Shown: positions 1 to 9,559, numbered from the stretch's first letter. The stretch: 64,000 bases of DNA from Planctomycetota bacterium (GCA_016795285.1 JAEUIC010000005.1:124001-188000); one strand, 5' to 3'. The notes: generated by a model not told the origin, from the sequence alone. Program-made: numbers and translations.

Positions 1-1137
1 TGGCGACGCGAGCGCGCGAAGGCGCCGCCGCGCGCCGCCCCCGTCCCGACGCGCCCCGCCCAAGCCGCCGCGCCGGCCGCGCCCGCGAGCGTCCGCCAGA
101 CGCCGGTCGCCCCGCTGCCGGTCGCGGCCAAGCCTGCGCCCGCCGCCCAGAGCGCCGCTGCGCCGGCCGCGGTGGCCGCCAAACCGGCCGCGGAGCTGAC
201 CGCCGCCGAACTCGAGGCGCTGAAGAAGGAGCAGGAGCGCGCCGCGCTGCTCCACTCGTTCCAGGCGACCATCGTCGATCGCCGCTTCCAATCGCTCGAC
301 ATCGACCAGCGCTTCGTCGACGAGATGGGCGCCTCGCTGCAACGCAACCGCGACGACTTCGCGCTGCCGCCGGCCGCCGCGTTCGACGTGATGCGGCTGC
401 TCGACACCTCGACCTACCCGGTGAAGAAGGTCGCCGCGGCGATCTCGTGCGATCCCTCGCTCGCCGGCGCGGTCCTCTCGCTGGCCAACTCGCCGCTCCA
501 TCGCGGCTCGGTCGTCGTCGAGAACGTGCCGAGCGCCGTGGTGCGGCTCGGCCAGCGCCACCTGCGCCTCCTGCTGATGGACATCGCGCTCCACTCGACG
601 CGCGTCCACGGCAAGCCGTTCGAGGCGTTCTCGACGCTGCTCTGGAAGCACTCGCTGCTGACCGCGCAGCTCGCCCACCAGATCGCCGGCGTCGTCCGGG
701 TCGACCCGGAGCACGCCTACATCGGCGGCCTCTTCCACGACATCGGCTGCATCGCGGCGCTCTCCGCGGCGCGCCGCATGTCGCTGCGCCAGGAGCGCAA
801 GATCAGCCCGCAGACGTTGCTGGCGATCCTCTCGCGCTTCGGCTACGCGTTGAACGAGTCGATCCTCGCCCGCTGGCGCCTCCCCGAATCGGTCGGCAAG
901 GCGGTCGCGACGCGGCGCGATCTCGCCAAGGCGGGCGACCACGCCGATCTCGCCGCGGTCATCGAACTGGCCAACGAGCTGTCGCGGCCGCTCGGCGCCT
1001 GGGTCGAGAAGCGCGAGGTCGACCTGCCGAACCACCCGGCGGTGGTCCACCTGCAGATCGACCTCGGCAAGCTCCCCGACGCGAACGTGATCCTCGAGCT
1101 GGCCGGGAAGATCGAGCGGGTCGCCAAGATCGGCTGA
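1..1137 (+). CDS. HDOD domain protein, 5' end cut by window edge
   Basis: The reading frame is open from base 1 to the stop at 1135-1137, so the gene begins upstream; the GTG at 172 is internal to an Ala/Pro-rich linker of roughly 60 codons rather than a convincing start. The rest is an HDOD domain: visible features include the DPSLAGAVLSLANSP segment, the VVRLGQ turn and the HD-superfamily-like GGLFHDIGC motif. HDOD proteins are HD-like, usually without phosphodiesterase activity, and act in signalling or stress control in bacteria. A partner or output domain may lie upstream. The next gene starts 32 bases downstream on the same strand. Family call is firm; the cellular role is not known. 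Confidence 0.85.
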   Translation, partial: WRRERAKAPPRAAPVPTRPAQAAAPAAPASVRQTPVAPLPVAAKPAPAAQSAAAPAAVAAKPAAELTAAELEALKKEQERAALLHSFQATIVDRRFQSLDIDQRFVDEMGASLQRNRDDFALPPAAAFDVMRLLDTSTYPVKKVAAAISCDPSLAGAVLSLANSPLHRGSVVVENVPSAVVRLGQRHLRLLLMDIALHSTRVHGKPFEAFSTLLWKHSLLTAQLAHQIAGVVRVDPEHAYIGGLFHDIGCIAALSAARRMSLRQERKISPQTLLAILSRFGYALNESILARWRLPESVGKAVATRRDLAKAGDHADLAAVIELANELSRPLGAWVEKREVDLPNHPAVVHLQIDLGKLPDANVILELAGKIERVAKIG

Positions 1138-1169
1138 CAGGGCCGCGCCGACGGAGCTAGAGGAGCGCC

Positions 1170-2993
1170 ATGGACGCGAAGCGAAGCGTCGCAGAGCTCC
1201 TCTTCGCGCTGGCGCGCCGCCAGGGCGATCGGCCGCTGCTGCACTGGAAGGCCGACGATCGCTGGCGCCACTGGAGCGCGACCGCCGCGGCCCACGCGAC
1301 GGCGAACGTCGCAGCGCGCCTCGTCGCGCTCGGGTTGCGGCCGGGCGCGCGCGTCGCGCTGCTCTCCGAGAACCGGCCCGAATGGCTGCTCGCCGACCTC
1401 GCCAGCCTCGCTGCGGGGCAGGTCGACGTGCCGCTCTACGCGACCGCCCCGCCGGCCGAGCAGATCGAGCTGCTCGCCCGCAGCCGCGCCGAACTGCTCT
1501 TCGTCGCCTCGCCCGCGCAGTGGCGGACGATCGCCGCGGCACGCGCGGCGTTGCCGGCGCTGCGCCACGGGGTCGCCTTCGACCACGGCGCCTCCGGCGA
1601 CCCCGCGCTCCTCTCCTTCGCCACGCTCGCCGCCGACGCCGACTTCACCGGCGCCGACGCGGCGGCGGCCGAGGTGAAGCGCCGCCTCGCCGCGACGCAG
1701 CGCAGCGACGTCGCCACCGTCCTCTACACCTCGGGCACCAGCGGCGAGCCGAAAGGGGTGCAGCTCACCCACGACAACCTGCTGTCGAACTGCGCCGCGA
1801 TCCTGCAGCACGTCGCGCTCGGCCCCGACGACCGCACCCTCTCCTTCCTGCCGCTCTCCCACAGCTTCGAGCGGACGGCCGGCCACTACGCGCTGCTCGC
1901 CGCCGGCGGCGCGATCGCCTACGCGAGCAGCATCGACGCCGTCGCGCAGGAGGTGCGCGAGGTGCAGCCGACGCTGCTGTTGGGCGTGCCGCGCTTCTAC
2001 GAGAAGGTGCACGACCGCATCCTCGGCACGCTCGAACGGGCGCCGCGCTACCGGCGCGCGCTCTTCGAGTTCGCGCAGCGCGTCGCCGACGAGACCGCCG
2101 CGTTCCACCAGCAGGCGGGCGCCGCCGCGTCGCTCCCGCTCAAGCTGCGCTTCCGCCACGAACTCGCCGAGCGGCTGGTGCGCAGCCTCATGCGCCAGCG
2201 CTTCGGCGGGCGGCTGCGCTTCCTGGTGAGCGGCGGCGCGCCGCTCGATCCGGAGCTGGTGCGCTTCTTCGAGCAGCTCGGGCTGCCGCTGCTCGAGGGT
2301 TACGGCCTCACCGAGTGCGCGCCGGTGGTGGCGGTGAACCGCGTCGGCCGCGCGCGCGCCGGCACCGTCGGCGAGCCGCTGCCCGGCGTCGAGGTGAGCC
2401 TCGCCGACGATGGCGAGATCCTCGTGCGCGGGCGCAACGTGATGAGCGGCTACCTCGACGATCCCGCCGCGACCGCCGCCGCCTTCACCGCCGACGGGCG
2501 CTTCAGGACCGGCGACCTCGGCGCGTTCGACGGCGACGGCTACCTGCGCGTCACCGGCCGCAAGAAGGACCTGATCATCGGCTCGTGCGGCAAGAACATC
2601 GCGCCGGCGCGCATCGAGGAGCAGCTGAAGCGCCAGCGCATCGTCGCCGACTGCTGCCTCGTCGGCGATCGCCGCCCGTTCCTCGTCGCGCTGCTGGTGC
2701 CCGACGAGGCGGCGCTGAAGACCGTGCTGGCCGAGCAGGGGATCGAGTGGAGCGGTCGCGCCGAGATGCTCGAGCGGCCCGAGGTGCGCGCGCTCTTCGA
2801 GGCGGCGGTCGCGCGCGTGAACGACGGGCTCGCCCCTCCCGAACGGGTGCGCCGCTTCGCGCTGCTGCCCGAGCCGTTCAGCGCGGAGGCGCGCGAGCTG
2901 ACCCCGACGTTGAAGGTGCGCCGCGCCGCCGTCGCGCAGCGCTGGTCGGCGACCATCGAAGCGCTCTACGCGGCGCCCCACCGCCCGCTGTGA
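1170..2993 (+). CDS. Long-chain acyl-CoA synthetase (AMP-forming)
   Basis: A 607-residue adenylate-forming enzyme of the FadD/ACSL type, which activates a fatty acid with ATP and transfers it to CoA. Seen in the sequence: the P-loop-like TSGTSGEPKG motif near residues 185-195, YGLTECAP near 377, the RTGDLG motif near 446 and the hinge region GRKKDLIIGSCGKN near 463-476. A C-terminal LKVRR segment supplies the expected catalytic lysine region. A GAGGAG-like ribosome site precedes the ATG. It is followed by a second synthetase of the same family 58 bases downstream, and a PlsC-type acyltransferase lies beyond, suggesting fatty acid activation for lipid synthesis or turnover. Substrate chain length cannot be read from the sequence. 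Confidence 0.9.
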   Translation: MDAKRSVAELLFALARRQGDRPLLHWKADDRWRHWSATAAAHATANVAARLVALGLRPGARVALLSENRPEWLLADLASLAAGQVDVPLYATAPPAEQIELLARSRAELLFVASPAQWRTIAAARAALPALRHGVAFDHGASGDPALLSFATLAADADFTGADAAAAEVKRRLAATQRSDVATVLYTSGTSGEPKGVQLTHDNLLSNCAAILQHVALGPDDRTLSFLPLSHSFERTAGHYALLAAGGAIAYASSIDAVAQEVREVQPTLLLGVPRFYEKVHDRILGTLERAPRYRRALFEFAQRVADETAAFHQQAGAAASLPLKLRFRHELAERLVRSLMRQRFGGRLRFLVSGGAPLDPELVRFFEQLGLPLLEGYGLTECAPVVAVNRVGRARAGTVGEPLPGVEVSLADDGEILVRGRNVMSGYLDDPAATAAAFTADGRFRTGDLGAFDGDGYLRVTGRKKDLIIGSCGKNIAPARIEEQLKRQRIVADCCLVGDRRPFLVALLVPDEAALKTVLAEQGIEWSGRAEMLERPEVRALFEAAVARVNDGLAPPERVRRFALLPEPFSAEARELTPTLKVRRAAVAQRWSATIEALYAAPHRPL

Positions 2994-3051
2994 TCCGCGC
3001 CCGCGCCACGGTTAGATCGCGGCTCCGTCGCCCGCTCCGGAGCCCGCGCCG

Positions 3052-4869
3052 ATGGCCGATCGCCCGCTCGCCACGCTGACCGCCCGCCTCGCGGCGGCGC
3101 TCGCCCGCCACGGCGAGCGGCCGATCGCGGTGACGCCCGGCCGCGACGCGCCCGATCGGCCGCTCACGGCGCGCGCCGCGCTGGAGCAGTCGGCGCGCTT
3201 CGCCGCCGGGCTCGCCGCGCTCGGCGTGCGGCCGGGCGAGCCGGTGCTGCTCTGGAGCGAGAACCGGGAGCAGTGGCTGATCGCGGAACTGGCGCTGCTG
3301 TGGCTCGGCGCGCCCGGAGTGCCGCGCGGCGCCGAAGCGCCGGCCGACGAGATCGCCTACATCGTCGACAAGGTGCGCGCGCGCGTCGCCATCGTCGAGA
3401 AGCCGGAGCTGCTGCGCCGCTTCGCCGCCGCCGGCCATCAGGTCGAGCAGCTCGTGCTGCTGACTGGCAGCGACCCGACCGGCCGCGCGCTCCCGTTCGA
3501 GCAGTGCCTCGCGCGCGGCGACGCGACGACGGCGGCGCGGCTCCTGGCCGACGCGCCGACCGCGCGGCGCCCCGCCGACGTCGCCACCATCGTCTTCACC
3601 TCGGGCACCACCGGCCGACCGAAGGGGGTGGTGCTGACGCAGGCGAACCTCGCCGCCAACCTCACGCAGGTGCTGTCGATCATCGACTTCGTGCCGGCCG
3701 GCGCGACCGGCCTCTCGATCCTGCCGCCGTGGCACATGTTCGAGCGGATGGTCGAGTACGCGCTGATCGAGCTCGGCGTGCAGTTCGTCTACACCGATCG
3801 GCGCCACTTCGCGAAGGACCTCGCCCGCTTCCGGCCGGCCGTGCTGCCGGCCGTGCCGCGCCTCTGGATGGCGATCGAGGAGGGCGTGCGCGCGAAGCTC
3901 GCGCATGCGCCGCCGCGCCAGCGGGCGATCGTCGAGACGGCGCTCGCCCGCTGCATCGCGCGCCAGAAGGGGCGCCGCTTCGCCGGTGCGCCGCGCCCGT
4001 CGCCGCTCTCGGCGCCGCTCGACTGGCTGCTGCAGCGGCTGGTGCTGCGCAAGATCGCCGTCGCGCTCGGCGTCGATCGGCTCGCGGACGGCCTGCCGAT
4101 CAGCGGCGGCGGCTCGCTGCCGGAGCACGTCGACCTCTTCTTCGCGGCGCTCGGCGTGCCGCTGATGAACGGCTACGGCTTGACCGAGACGTCGCCCGTG
4201 CTGGCGCTGCGCCGCTCCCGCCATCCGCGCGGCGGCACGGTGGGCGCGCCGCTGCCGGAGACCGAGATCGCGATCCGGCGACTCGAGGATGGCGCGCCGC
4301 AGCCGGTCGGCGCGCGCGGCGTGATCCATGCGCGCGGACCGCAGGTGATGGGCGGCTACTTCGAGGAGCCCGCCGCGACGGCGCGCGTGCGGAGCGCCGA
4401 CGGCTGGTTCGACACCGGCGACCTCGGCCACCTCGATGCGCACGGCGAACTCTCCATCACCGGTCGCGCGAAGGAGACGATCGTCCTCCTCTCGGGCGAG
4501 AACGTCGAGCCGGAGCCGCTCGAGAACGCGCTCACCGCGTCGTCGTGGATCGCGCAAGCGCTGGTGGTCGGGCAGGACCAGAAGCAGCTCGGCGCGCTGC
4601 TGGTCCCGCGCCTGCCGCACGACACGGCCGCCTTGCCGCGGGCGGAACTCGAGGCGCTGCTGCGGCGCGAGGTCGACGCGCGGGTCGCGCCGGCCGCCGG
4701 CTTCCGCCCGCACGAGCGGATCGGCCGCATCGCGCTGCTCGACGAGCCGTTCACGGTGGAGAACGGCGGCCTGTCGCAGACGCTCAAGATCAAGCGCCAC
4801 GCGATGCTCGAGCGCCACGCGGCGCGCATCGCGGAGCTCTACCGCGACGGCGGCGACTCGGCGAGCTGA
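3052..4869 (+). CDS. Second long-chain acyl-CoA synthetase (AMP-forming)
   Basis: A 605-residue adenylate-forming enzyme related to its upstream neighbour and probably co-transcribed with it. Motifs: TSGTTGRPKG near 183-192, GYGLTETSP near 373, DTGDLG near 454, and GRAKETIVLLSGENVEP near 471, the last typical of long-chain acyl-CoA synthetases. The C-terminal LKIKR holds the catalytic lysine region. The two neighbours differ clearly in their central part, so this looks like an old duplication or two independent family members rather than a fresh copy. Its last 31 bases overlap the end of the convergent acyltransferase gene. Alternative: an acyl-ACP synthetase, which sequence alone cannot exclude. 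Confidence 0.9.
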   Translation: MADRPLATLTARLAAALARHGERPIAVTPGRDAPDRPLTARAALEQSARFAAGLAALGVRPGEPVLLWSENREQWLIAELALLWLGAPGVPRGAEAPADEIAYIVDKVRARVAIVEKPELLRRFAAAGHQVEQLVLLTGSDPTGRALPFEQCLARGDATTAARLLADAPTARRPADVATIVFTSGTTGRPKGVVLTQANLAANLTQVLSIIDFVPAGATGLSILPPWHMFERMVEYALIELGVQFVYTDRRHFAKDLARFRPAVLPAVPRLWMAIEEGVRAKLAHAPPRQRAIVETALARCIARQKGRRFAGAPRPSPLSAPLDWLLQRLVLRKIAVALGVDRLADGLPISGGGSLPEHVDLFFAALGVPLMNGYGLTETSPVLALRRSRHPRGGTVGAPLPETEIAIRRLEDGAPQPVGARGVIHARGPQVMGGYFEEPAATARVRSADGWFDTGDLGHLDAHGELSITGRAKETIVLLSGENVEPEPLENALTASSWIAQALVVGQDQKQLGALLVPRLPHDTAALPRAELEALLRREVDARVAPAAGFRPHERIGRIALLDEPFTVENGGLSQTLKIKRHAMLERHAARIAELYRDGGDSAS

Positions 4870-5564
4870 CCGCCCATCCGCGCCGGCAGCTGCTCGGCGA
4901 TGGCCGCCATCACGGCGTCGCGCAGCACGCGGCGCGCCTCGCGCGGGACGAGGTCGTGGACGAGATCGTCGGGCGTGACGAGGCGCGAGAAGCGGACCTC
5001 GACGGGGCGCCGCTTCGGGAAGCCGCCGCCGCGCGGCAGCGCGTCGTGGGTGCCGACGATGGCCGCCGTCAGCACTGGCGCGCCGCCCTGCAGCAGCAGC
5101 GACGCCACGCCGAGCTGCCCCTCGCGCAGCTGCCCGTCGTCGCTGATGCCCCCTTCCGGGAAGATCCCGACCACGCGACCGCGCTCGAGCGCCGCCAGCG
5201 CGCGCCGCATCGCCTCGACGTTGGTGGCCCCCTCCTGCACGCGGATGCAGCCGAAGAGGCGCATCCAGAGCCGGTAGACCGGCGCATCGAAGACGTTCGA
5301 GGTGACCAGGAAGGTGACCCGCCGGCGGACCGCGAGACCGAGCACGAGCGGGTCGAGGTAGGAGACGTGGTTGGCGGCGACGACCAGCGCGCCGCGCGGG
5401 AAGGGCGACGGCCGGAAGCGCGTCCGCAGCCGGAACCAGAGGGCGCAGAGCAGCGCGCCGAACAGCCAGAGCGCTGCATGGACGAACAAGAAGGGCTGGC
5501 GCGGTGGCGCCAGCCCTTCGTCGTCGTCACGCTCGCGCGCTCGCGGCGACCGCGGGGCGCTCAC
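4839..5564 (-). CDS. 1-acyl-glycerol-3-phosphate acyltransferase family (PlsC-like)
   Basis: A 241-residue lysophospholipid acyltransferase-type protein expected to act at the inner membrane in phosphatidic acid or lipid remodelling. The HX4D catalytic motif is seen as NHVSYLD near residue 65, and the FPEGG substrate motif near 134. A hydrophobic stretch near residues 28-43 probably anchors it. The GTG start at 5564 lies directly behind a GGGAG sequence, an unusually short spacing, so the true start could be slightly downstream. It begins 7 bases after the TPR gene and is probably translated from the same transcript. Its 3' end overlaps the acyl-CoA synthetase on the other strand by 31 bases, so the enzyme that makes acyl-CoA and a possible user of it are convergent. 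Confidence 0.85.
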   Translation of the reverse strand: MSAPRSPRARERDDDEGLAPPRQPFLFVHAALWLFGALLCALWFRLRTRFRPSPFPRGALVVAANHVSYLDPLVLGLAVRRRVTFLVTSNVFDAPVYRLWMRLFGCIRVQEGATNVEAMRRALAALERGRVVGIFPEGGISDDGQLREGQLGVASLLLQGGAPVLTAAIVGTHDALPRGGGFPKRRPVEVRFSRLVTPDDLVHDLVPREARRVLRDAVMAAIAEQLPARMGGQLAESPPSR

Positions 5565-5571
5565 CTCCCGC

Positions 5572-6681
5572 TCACTTCTTCAGCGCGGCCTTCTTCGCCC
5601 ACTCGGAGGTCGGGAACTCCTCGGCGCAGCGCGAGAAGAGGATCTTCGCGCGCTTCTTGTTGTTCTCGCCCTCGCGCGAATCGAGGCAGATGCCGCCCTG
5701 GTAGAGCGCCTCCGCCAGCAGCTCGCTCTGCTTCAGCGAATCGCCGTAGTGGAAGATCGTCCGGAAGAAGGGGAAGAGCGCCGCGTCGTAATCGGCCGCG
5801 GTCAGCGTCGGCTTGGCGAGGTAGGTGGTGCCGAGCCCGTTGTAGGCGCCCGCCACGATGGTCATGTCGCCCGACGACGCCTGGCGGTCCTTGATGATGT
5901 CCTCGAAGAACTTGCGCGCCTTGTCGATCTGCTTCTCCTGGATCATCACGTAGCCGACGCGCAGCCGCGCCATGTTGGCGACGTCGGGGAACTCGGCCGC
6001 CTTCGACTGCAGCTCCTGGTAGCCGGCGAGCGCGCCCTTCGGGTCGCTCTTCTCCTGCAGCTCGAGCAGGCGGAAGTCGGCCAAGAGCTCCCAGCGTGCG
6101 CCGAGGTTCTTCAGCGTCACCTGCCCCTTCAGCTGCTCGTAGGTCTTCTTCGCGTCATCCGGCTTGCGCAGCGCCCGCTGGCAGAGCGCGATGCGCTCGT
6201 AGCAGTCGCCGACGAAGCGCGTCTTCGGGACGGCGGTCAGCAGCTCGTTGTAGGCCTTGATGGCGTCGTCGAGCTTGTTCGAGAGGCGCAGGCACTCGGC
6301 GACGTTGAAGAGGCCGTACTGCTTCTCCCAGTTCTTCGCCGACGCCGCCGCGGTCTTGTAGAACTCGGCCGCCTTGGCGTAGTCGCCGACGGCGAAGGCG
6401 TCGTCGCCGAAGCTGTAGAACTTCGAGCGCTTGGTGTAGATCACCTCGCGCACCTTGGCGGCCGGGTAGTTCTGCGGCGCCGGGATCCCCTTCTGCCGGT
6501 AGACGACCCCTTCGTAGGTCTCGTCGGTGACGGTCACGTCGGTGCGCGCGTCGCCCTTGTAGAGGACGATCTCGTCGGCGCGCGCGTGGTTGGCCAGAGT
6601 GGCCACGAGCAGAGCGGCCACGAGCAGCGCGGCGATGCCGGGGACGGCGAGCACGGCGCGGTGGAGCTTCGGAAGGGTCAT
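5572..6681 (-). CDS. Exported tetratricopeptide-repeat protein
   Basis: A protein of 369 residues with an N-terminal signal peptide (LAVPGIAALLVAALLVATLANHARA, in two hydrophobic blocks) followed by a short beta-like segment and a series of TPR-type helical pairs, such as GDYAKAAEFYKTAA and KQIDKARKFFEDI. The ATG at 6681 is chosen because GAGGAGT lies about 9 bases before it and the signal peptide follows directly; the frame stays open upstream to 6756 without a ribosome site. TPR proteins of this kind are periplasmic scaffolds. It sits upstream of the PlsC-like gene with 7 bases between, so the two are probably co-expressed. The partner is unknown. Confidence 0.8.
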   Translation of the reverse strand: MTLPKLHRAVLAVPGIAALLVAALLVATLANHARADEIVLYKGDARTDVTVTDETYEGVVYRQKGIPAPQNYPAAKVREVIYTKRSKFYSFGDDAFAVGDYAKAAEFYKTAAASAKNWEKQYGLFNVAECLRLSNKLDDAIKAYNELLTAVPKTRFVGDCYERIALCQRALRKPDDAKKTYEQLKGQVTLKNLGARWELLADFRLLELQEKSDPKGALAGYQELQSKAAEFPDVANMARLRVGYVMIQEKQIDKARKFFEDIIKDRQASSGDMTIVAGAYNGLGTTYLAKPTLTAADYDAALFPFFRTIFHYGDSLKQSELLAEALYQGGICLDSREGENNKKRAKILFSRCAEEFPTSEWAKKAALKK

Positions 6682-6833
6682 CGGCCAGGACTCCTCGGAA
6701 CGGTTCGGAGCGACGAGTACGCCCGGTGCGGCGCGTTGGTCACGCTGACAGGGCACGCTCGGGGCACGCTCGCGCGCGAAGGGCGAGGATCAAAGCCGCG
6801 CCCGGGAACAGGGTCAAGGCGAGGAACGGCTGG

Positions 6834-7778
6834 TCAGAGCAGCGGTTCGATCCGCGCGTCGCCCTCGTCCGGCGGCTCGGCGGGCGCTGCCCCCTCGCCG
6901 CGCACGCTCCAGCGCCCCTCCGGCTTGCCGCGCCGCACGGCGATCATCTCCGCGACGATCGAGACGGCGATCTCGTCCGCCGTCCGCGCGCCGAGGCGCA
7001 GCCCGACCGGCGTGCGCACCCGCTTCAGCCACTCGCGCTCGACCCCCGCCGCGGCCAGCTTCTCGAAGGTGAGCCGCGCCTTCGTCCCGCTGCCGATCAT
7101 CCCGAGGTAGCGCGGGGCGACCCGCCGCCGCCAGAGCTCCTCGAGGATCTTCGTGTCGTCGGCGTGCGAGCGGGTCATCACCAGCACGTAGCTCGCGCCA
7201 TCGATCGGCAGCCGGCGGGCGGCGGCATCGGGGTAGTCGACCAGCGCCTCGGCCGCCATCGGGAAGCGGTCGGTTGAGGCGTACTCGGGACGATCGTCGG
7301 TGACGAGGATCCGGAAGCCGACGCGGGCGGCGAGGCCGGCGACCGCGCGGCCGACGTGGCCGCCGCCGAAGAGGACCAGCGGCGGCGCCGTGATCGGCTC
7401 GAGGTAGACCTCGACGTGGCCGCCGCAGATGAGCGCCCCACCCGGGGCGTCCTCCTCGGTGAGCGCCATCGCGACCCGCCGCGGCCGCTCCTCCTCGATG
7501 ACGCGTTGCGCCTGCCGCTTCACCTCTTCCTCGAGGCAGCCGCCCCCCACCGAACCGAGCGTCGTCCCGTCGGCGCGCACCAGAAGCTTCATCGGCTCGC
7601 GCGCCGGGGCGGAGCCCTTCACCTCGATCACCGTGGCGAGCGCCGCAGAGAGCCCGGCCTCCCGGCAGCGCACCACTTCGCGGAAGAGGCGATCCTCGAC
7701 GCTGTGGTGCGCGCCGCCGGCCGCCTCGTCGTCGAGCGAGGTGACGCGGACGCGGGCGGGATCGGGCGGTGGAGCCAT
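6834..7778 (-). CDS. XdhC/CoxI family protein
   Basis: A 314-residue protein with an N-terminal XdhC_CoxI domain (residues about 25-120, with TVIEVKGSAPAREP and GSVGGGCLEEEV) and a C-terminal XdhC_C Rossmann domain (LFGGGHVGRAVA near 131, ending near 285 with LRLGARTADEIAVSIVAEM). Family members bind molybdenum cofactor and hand it, often after sulfuration, to xanthine dehydrogenase or CO dehydrogenase-type enzymes. No molybdenum hydroxylase gene is in this window. The ATG at 7778 is chosen because it starts the conserved protein; an open frame continues upstream to 8117 but runs antisense through pdxR. It is divergent from pdxR, with 184 bases between. Confidence 0.85.
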   Translation of the reverse strand: MAPPPDPARVRVTSLDDEAAGGAHHSVEDRLFREVVRCREAGLSAALATVIEVKGSAPAREPMKLLVRADGTTLGSVGGGCLEEEVKRQAQRVIEEERPRRVAMALTEEDAPGGALICGGHVEVYLEPITAPPLVLFGGGHVGRAVAGLAARVGFRILVTDDRPEYASTDRFPMAAEALVDYPDAAARRLPIDGASYVLVMTRSHADDTKILEELWRRRVAPRYLGMIGSGTKARLTFEKLAAAGVEREWLKRVRTPVGLRLGARTADEIAVSIVAEMIAVRRGKPEGRWSVRGEGAAPAEPPDEGDARIEPLL

Positions 7779-7872
7779 GGCGCGGGAGCTTACGCCGCGC
7801 GACAAGGGCGGTTGCGCAGGCGCTGGTGGGCGGCGGGCGCTGACGGTGGCCGTCGCGCGCCCGCTCGAGCCG

Positions 7873-7900
7873 TCCAATTTGGATGGTTGACAGCCATCCA
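7873..7900 (+). promoter_or_regulatory. Candidate PdxR operator and pdxR promoter
   Basis: Two overlapping perfect dyads lie in the xdhC-pdxR gap. One is an 11-base palindrome at 7873-7883 (TCCAA-T-TTGGA). The other is TGGATGG (7880-7886) and CCATCCA (7894-7900) separated by TTGACAG. The separator holds a consensus -35 box TTGACA at 7887-7892, with a CAAGAT -10-like hexamer 16 bases downstream (7909-7914). A regulator bound here would cover the -35 box. That PdxR binds it is inference from position next to a MocR-type regulator gene; the dyads are directly visible. Confidence 0.5.
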
Positions 7901-7962
7901 CTTCGCGCCAAGATCGCGCCGTCATCGCCGACCCGCCACTCCTCCGAGAGCGCCGCCGACCC

Positions 7963-9489
7963 GTGGACCTCCTGCTCGATCGCACCAGCTCGACGCCGCT
8001 GCGCCAGCAGATCGTGGCGGCGATCCGGGCGCGCATCGAGTCGGGCGAGTGGTCGCCCGGCACGCGCCTCCTCTCGAGCCGCGACCTCGCCGACCGCCTC
8101 GGGGTCAATCGCACCACCGTCGTGCAGAGCTACGACGAGCTCACCGCGAGCGGCCTCCTCGAGTCGGGCGTCGGCCGCGGCACCTTCGTGCGCGCGAGCG
8201 GCGAACGGCGCGACGAGCGCGACCGCCCCACCGCCTCCGGCGAGCGGCCGATCGCCACTGCGCCCCCGCGCTTCCCGAGCGCGAGCGGCCCGCTCGCCTG
8301 GGCCGATCGGCTGGCGCGCGGCCGTCCGCTGCCGCGCCTGCCGGCCGCCGACGACGCCACCCCGCGCGTCGCGCTCGCGCGCGCCGTCGGCCATCCGACG
8401 CTCTATCCGGTCGAGCGGATCAAGACGGCGCTCGACCGCGTCTTCGCGGCGCGCGGCCGCGAGCTGCTCGCCTATCCGTCGCCGGCCGGCTACGCGCCGC
8501 TGCGCGAGGAGCTCGCACGGCGACTCGCGCGCCAAGGGGTCGACGTCGCGCGCAACGAACTCGTCATCGTGAACGGCTCGCAGCAGGGGCTCGACCTGAT
8601 CGCGCGCCTGCTCCTCTCCGAAGGCGGGACCGTGCTGACCGCGCAGCCGAGCTTCTCGGGGGCGCTCGACCTCTTCCGCTGGCATCGCGCGCAACTGCAG
8701 GGCGTGCCGGCCGGACCGGCGGGGTTCGACCTCGCCGCGCTCGATCGCACGCTCGCCGCGACGCAGCCGCGCTTCGCCTACGTGATCCCCGATCGCGCCA
8801 ATCCGACCGGCCTCTCGCTGCCGGCCGGCGCGCGCGAAGCGCTGCTCGAGCGGCTGCAGGCGGCGCGCGTGCCCGTCGTCGAGGACGACTGGCTCGCGGA
8901 ACTGCGCCGCGACGACGAGCCGCCGCCGCTCAAGGCGCGCGACCGCGACGACCAGGTCCTCTACCTCGGCACCTTCTCGAAGGTGCTCGCGCCGGGGCTG
9001 CGACTCGGTTGGCTGCTGGTCCCGAAGCCGCTCTTCGAGCCGCTGCTGGCGCTGAAGAAGATCAGCGACCTCGCCACCAACTTCCCGGCGCAGGCGGTGC
9101 TGCACGAGCTGCTGCAGAGCGGCTTCATCGACTCGCACGCGCGCGACCTGCGCGTGCAGTTCGAGCGGCGCCGCGACGCGGTCGACGCCGCGATCGATCG
9201 CCACTTCCCCGCCGCGGTCCGGCCGCTGCGCCCCCATTCGGGCATGGTCTGCTGGATCGAGCTGCCGGCCGGCAGCGACGTGGCGCGCCTCGTCGAGGAG
9301 GCGCGCCGCGAAGGGATCGACATCGCGCCGGGCGCGCCGTTCGACGCGATCGGCCGCGCGCCGCCCGCCTTCCGCCTCTCCTACTCCGCCGCCAGCGAAG
9401 CCGAGCTCGAACCGGCGATCGCGCGGCTCGGAGCGCTCCTCCATCGCCAATTGCTCGGCGGCAGCCACGCGGCTCCGCCGCTCGTCTGA
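7963..9489 (+). CDS. pdxR: MocR/PdxR-type transcriptional regulator (GntR HTH + aminotransferase fold)
   Basis: A 508-residue protein with an N-terminal GntR winged helix (residues 1-75: [34 protein letters not shown]) joined to a type I aminotransferase-like domain (about 120-495). The PLP-binding lysine is in [13 protein letters not shown] near residue 339, and DRANPTG near 277 matches the conserved aminotransferase NPTG region. MocR proteins that sit next to pdxS/pdxT are PdxR regulators sensing pyridoxal phosphate. Here all three genes point the same way, with 70 bases between pdxR and pdxS; in many genomes pdxR is divergent. The GTG start at 7963 begins directly at the HTH domain. It probably controls pdxST and itself through the dyads upstream. 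Confidence 0.9.
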   Translation: MDLLLDRTSSTPLRQQIVAAIRARIESGEWSPGTRLLSSRDLADRLGVNRTTVVQSYDELTASGLLESGVGRGTFVRASGERRDERDRPTASGERPIATAPPRFPSASGPLAWADRLARGRPLPRLPAADDATPRVALARAVGHPTLYPVERIKTALDRVFAARGRELLAYPSPAGYAPLREELARRLARQGVDVARNELVIVNGSQQGLDLIARLLLSEGGTVLTAQPSFSGALDLFRWHRAQLQGVPAGPAGFDLAALDRTLAATQPRFAYVIPDRANPTGLSLPAGAREALLERLQAARVPVVEDDWLAELRRDDEPPPLKARDRDDQVLYLGTFSKVLAPGLRLGWLLVPKPLFEPLLALKKISDLATNFPAQAVLHELLQSGFIDSHARDLRVQFERRRDAVDAAIDRHFPAAVRPLRPHSGMVCWIELPAGSDVARLVEEARREGIDIAPGAPFDAIGRAPPAFRLSYSAASEAELEPAIARLGALLHRQLLGGSHAAPPLV

Positions 9490-9559
9490 ACCGCAGCTCC
9501 GCGTCCCGCAACGTCTCCACCCACTGGAACGATCGCTCACCGATCACCGAGGAACTTCG

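Noticed and set aside
843..2981. 712-codon minus-strand frame opposite the first acyl-CoA synthetase
   Set aside because: Antisense shadow of a gene with clear catalytic motifs; low-complexity Arg/Glu/His composition.
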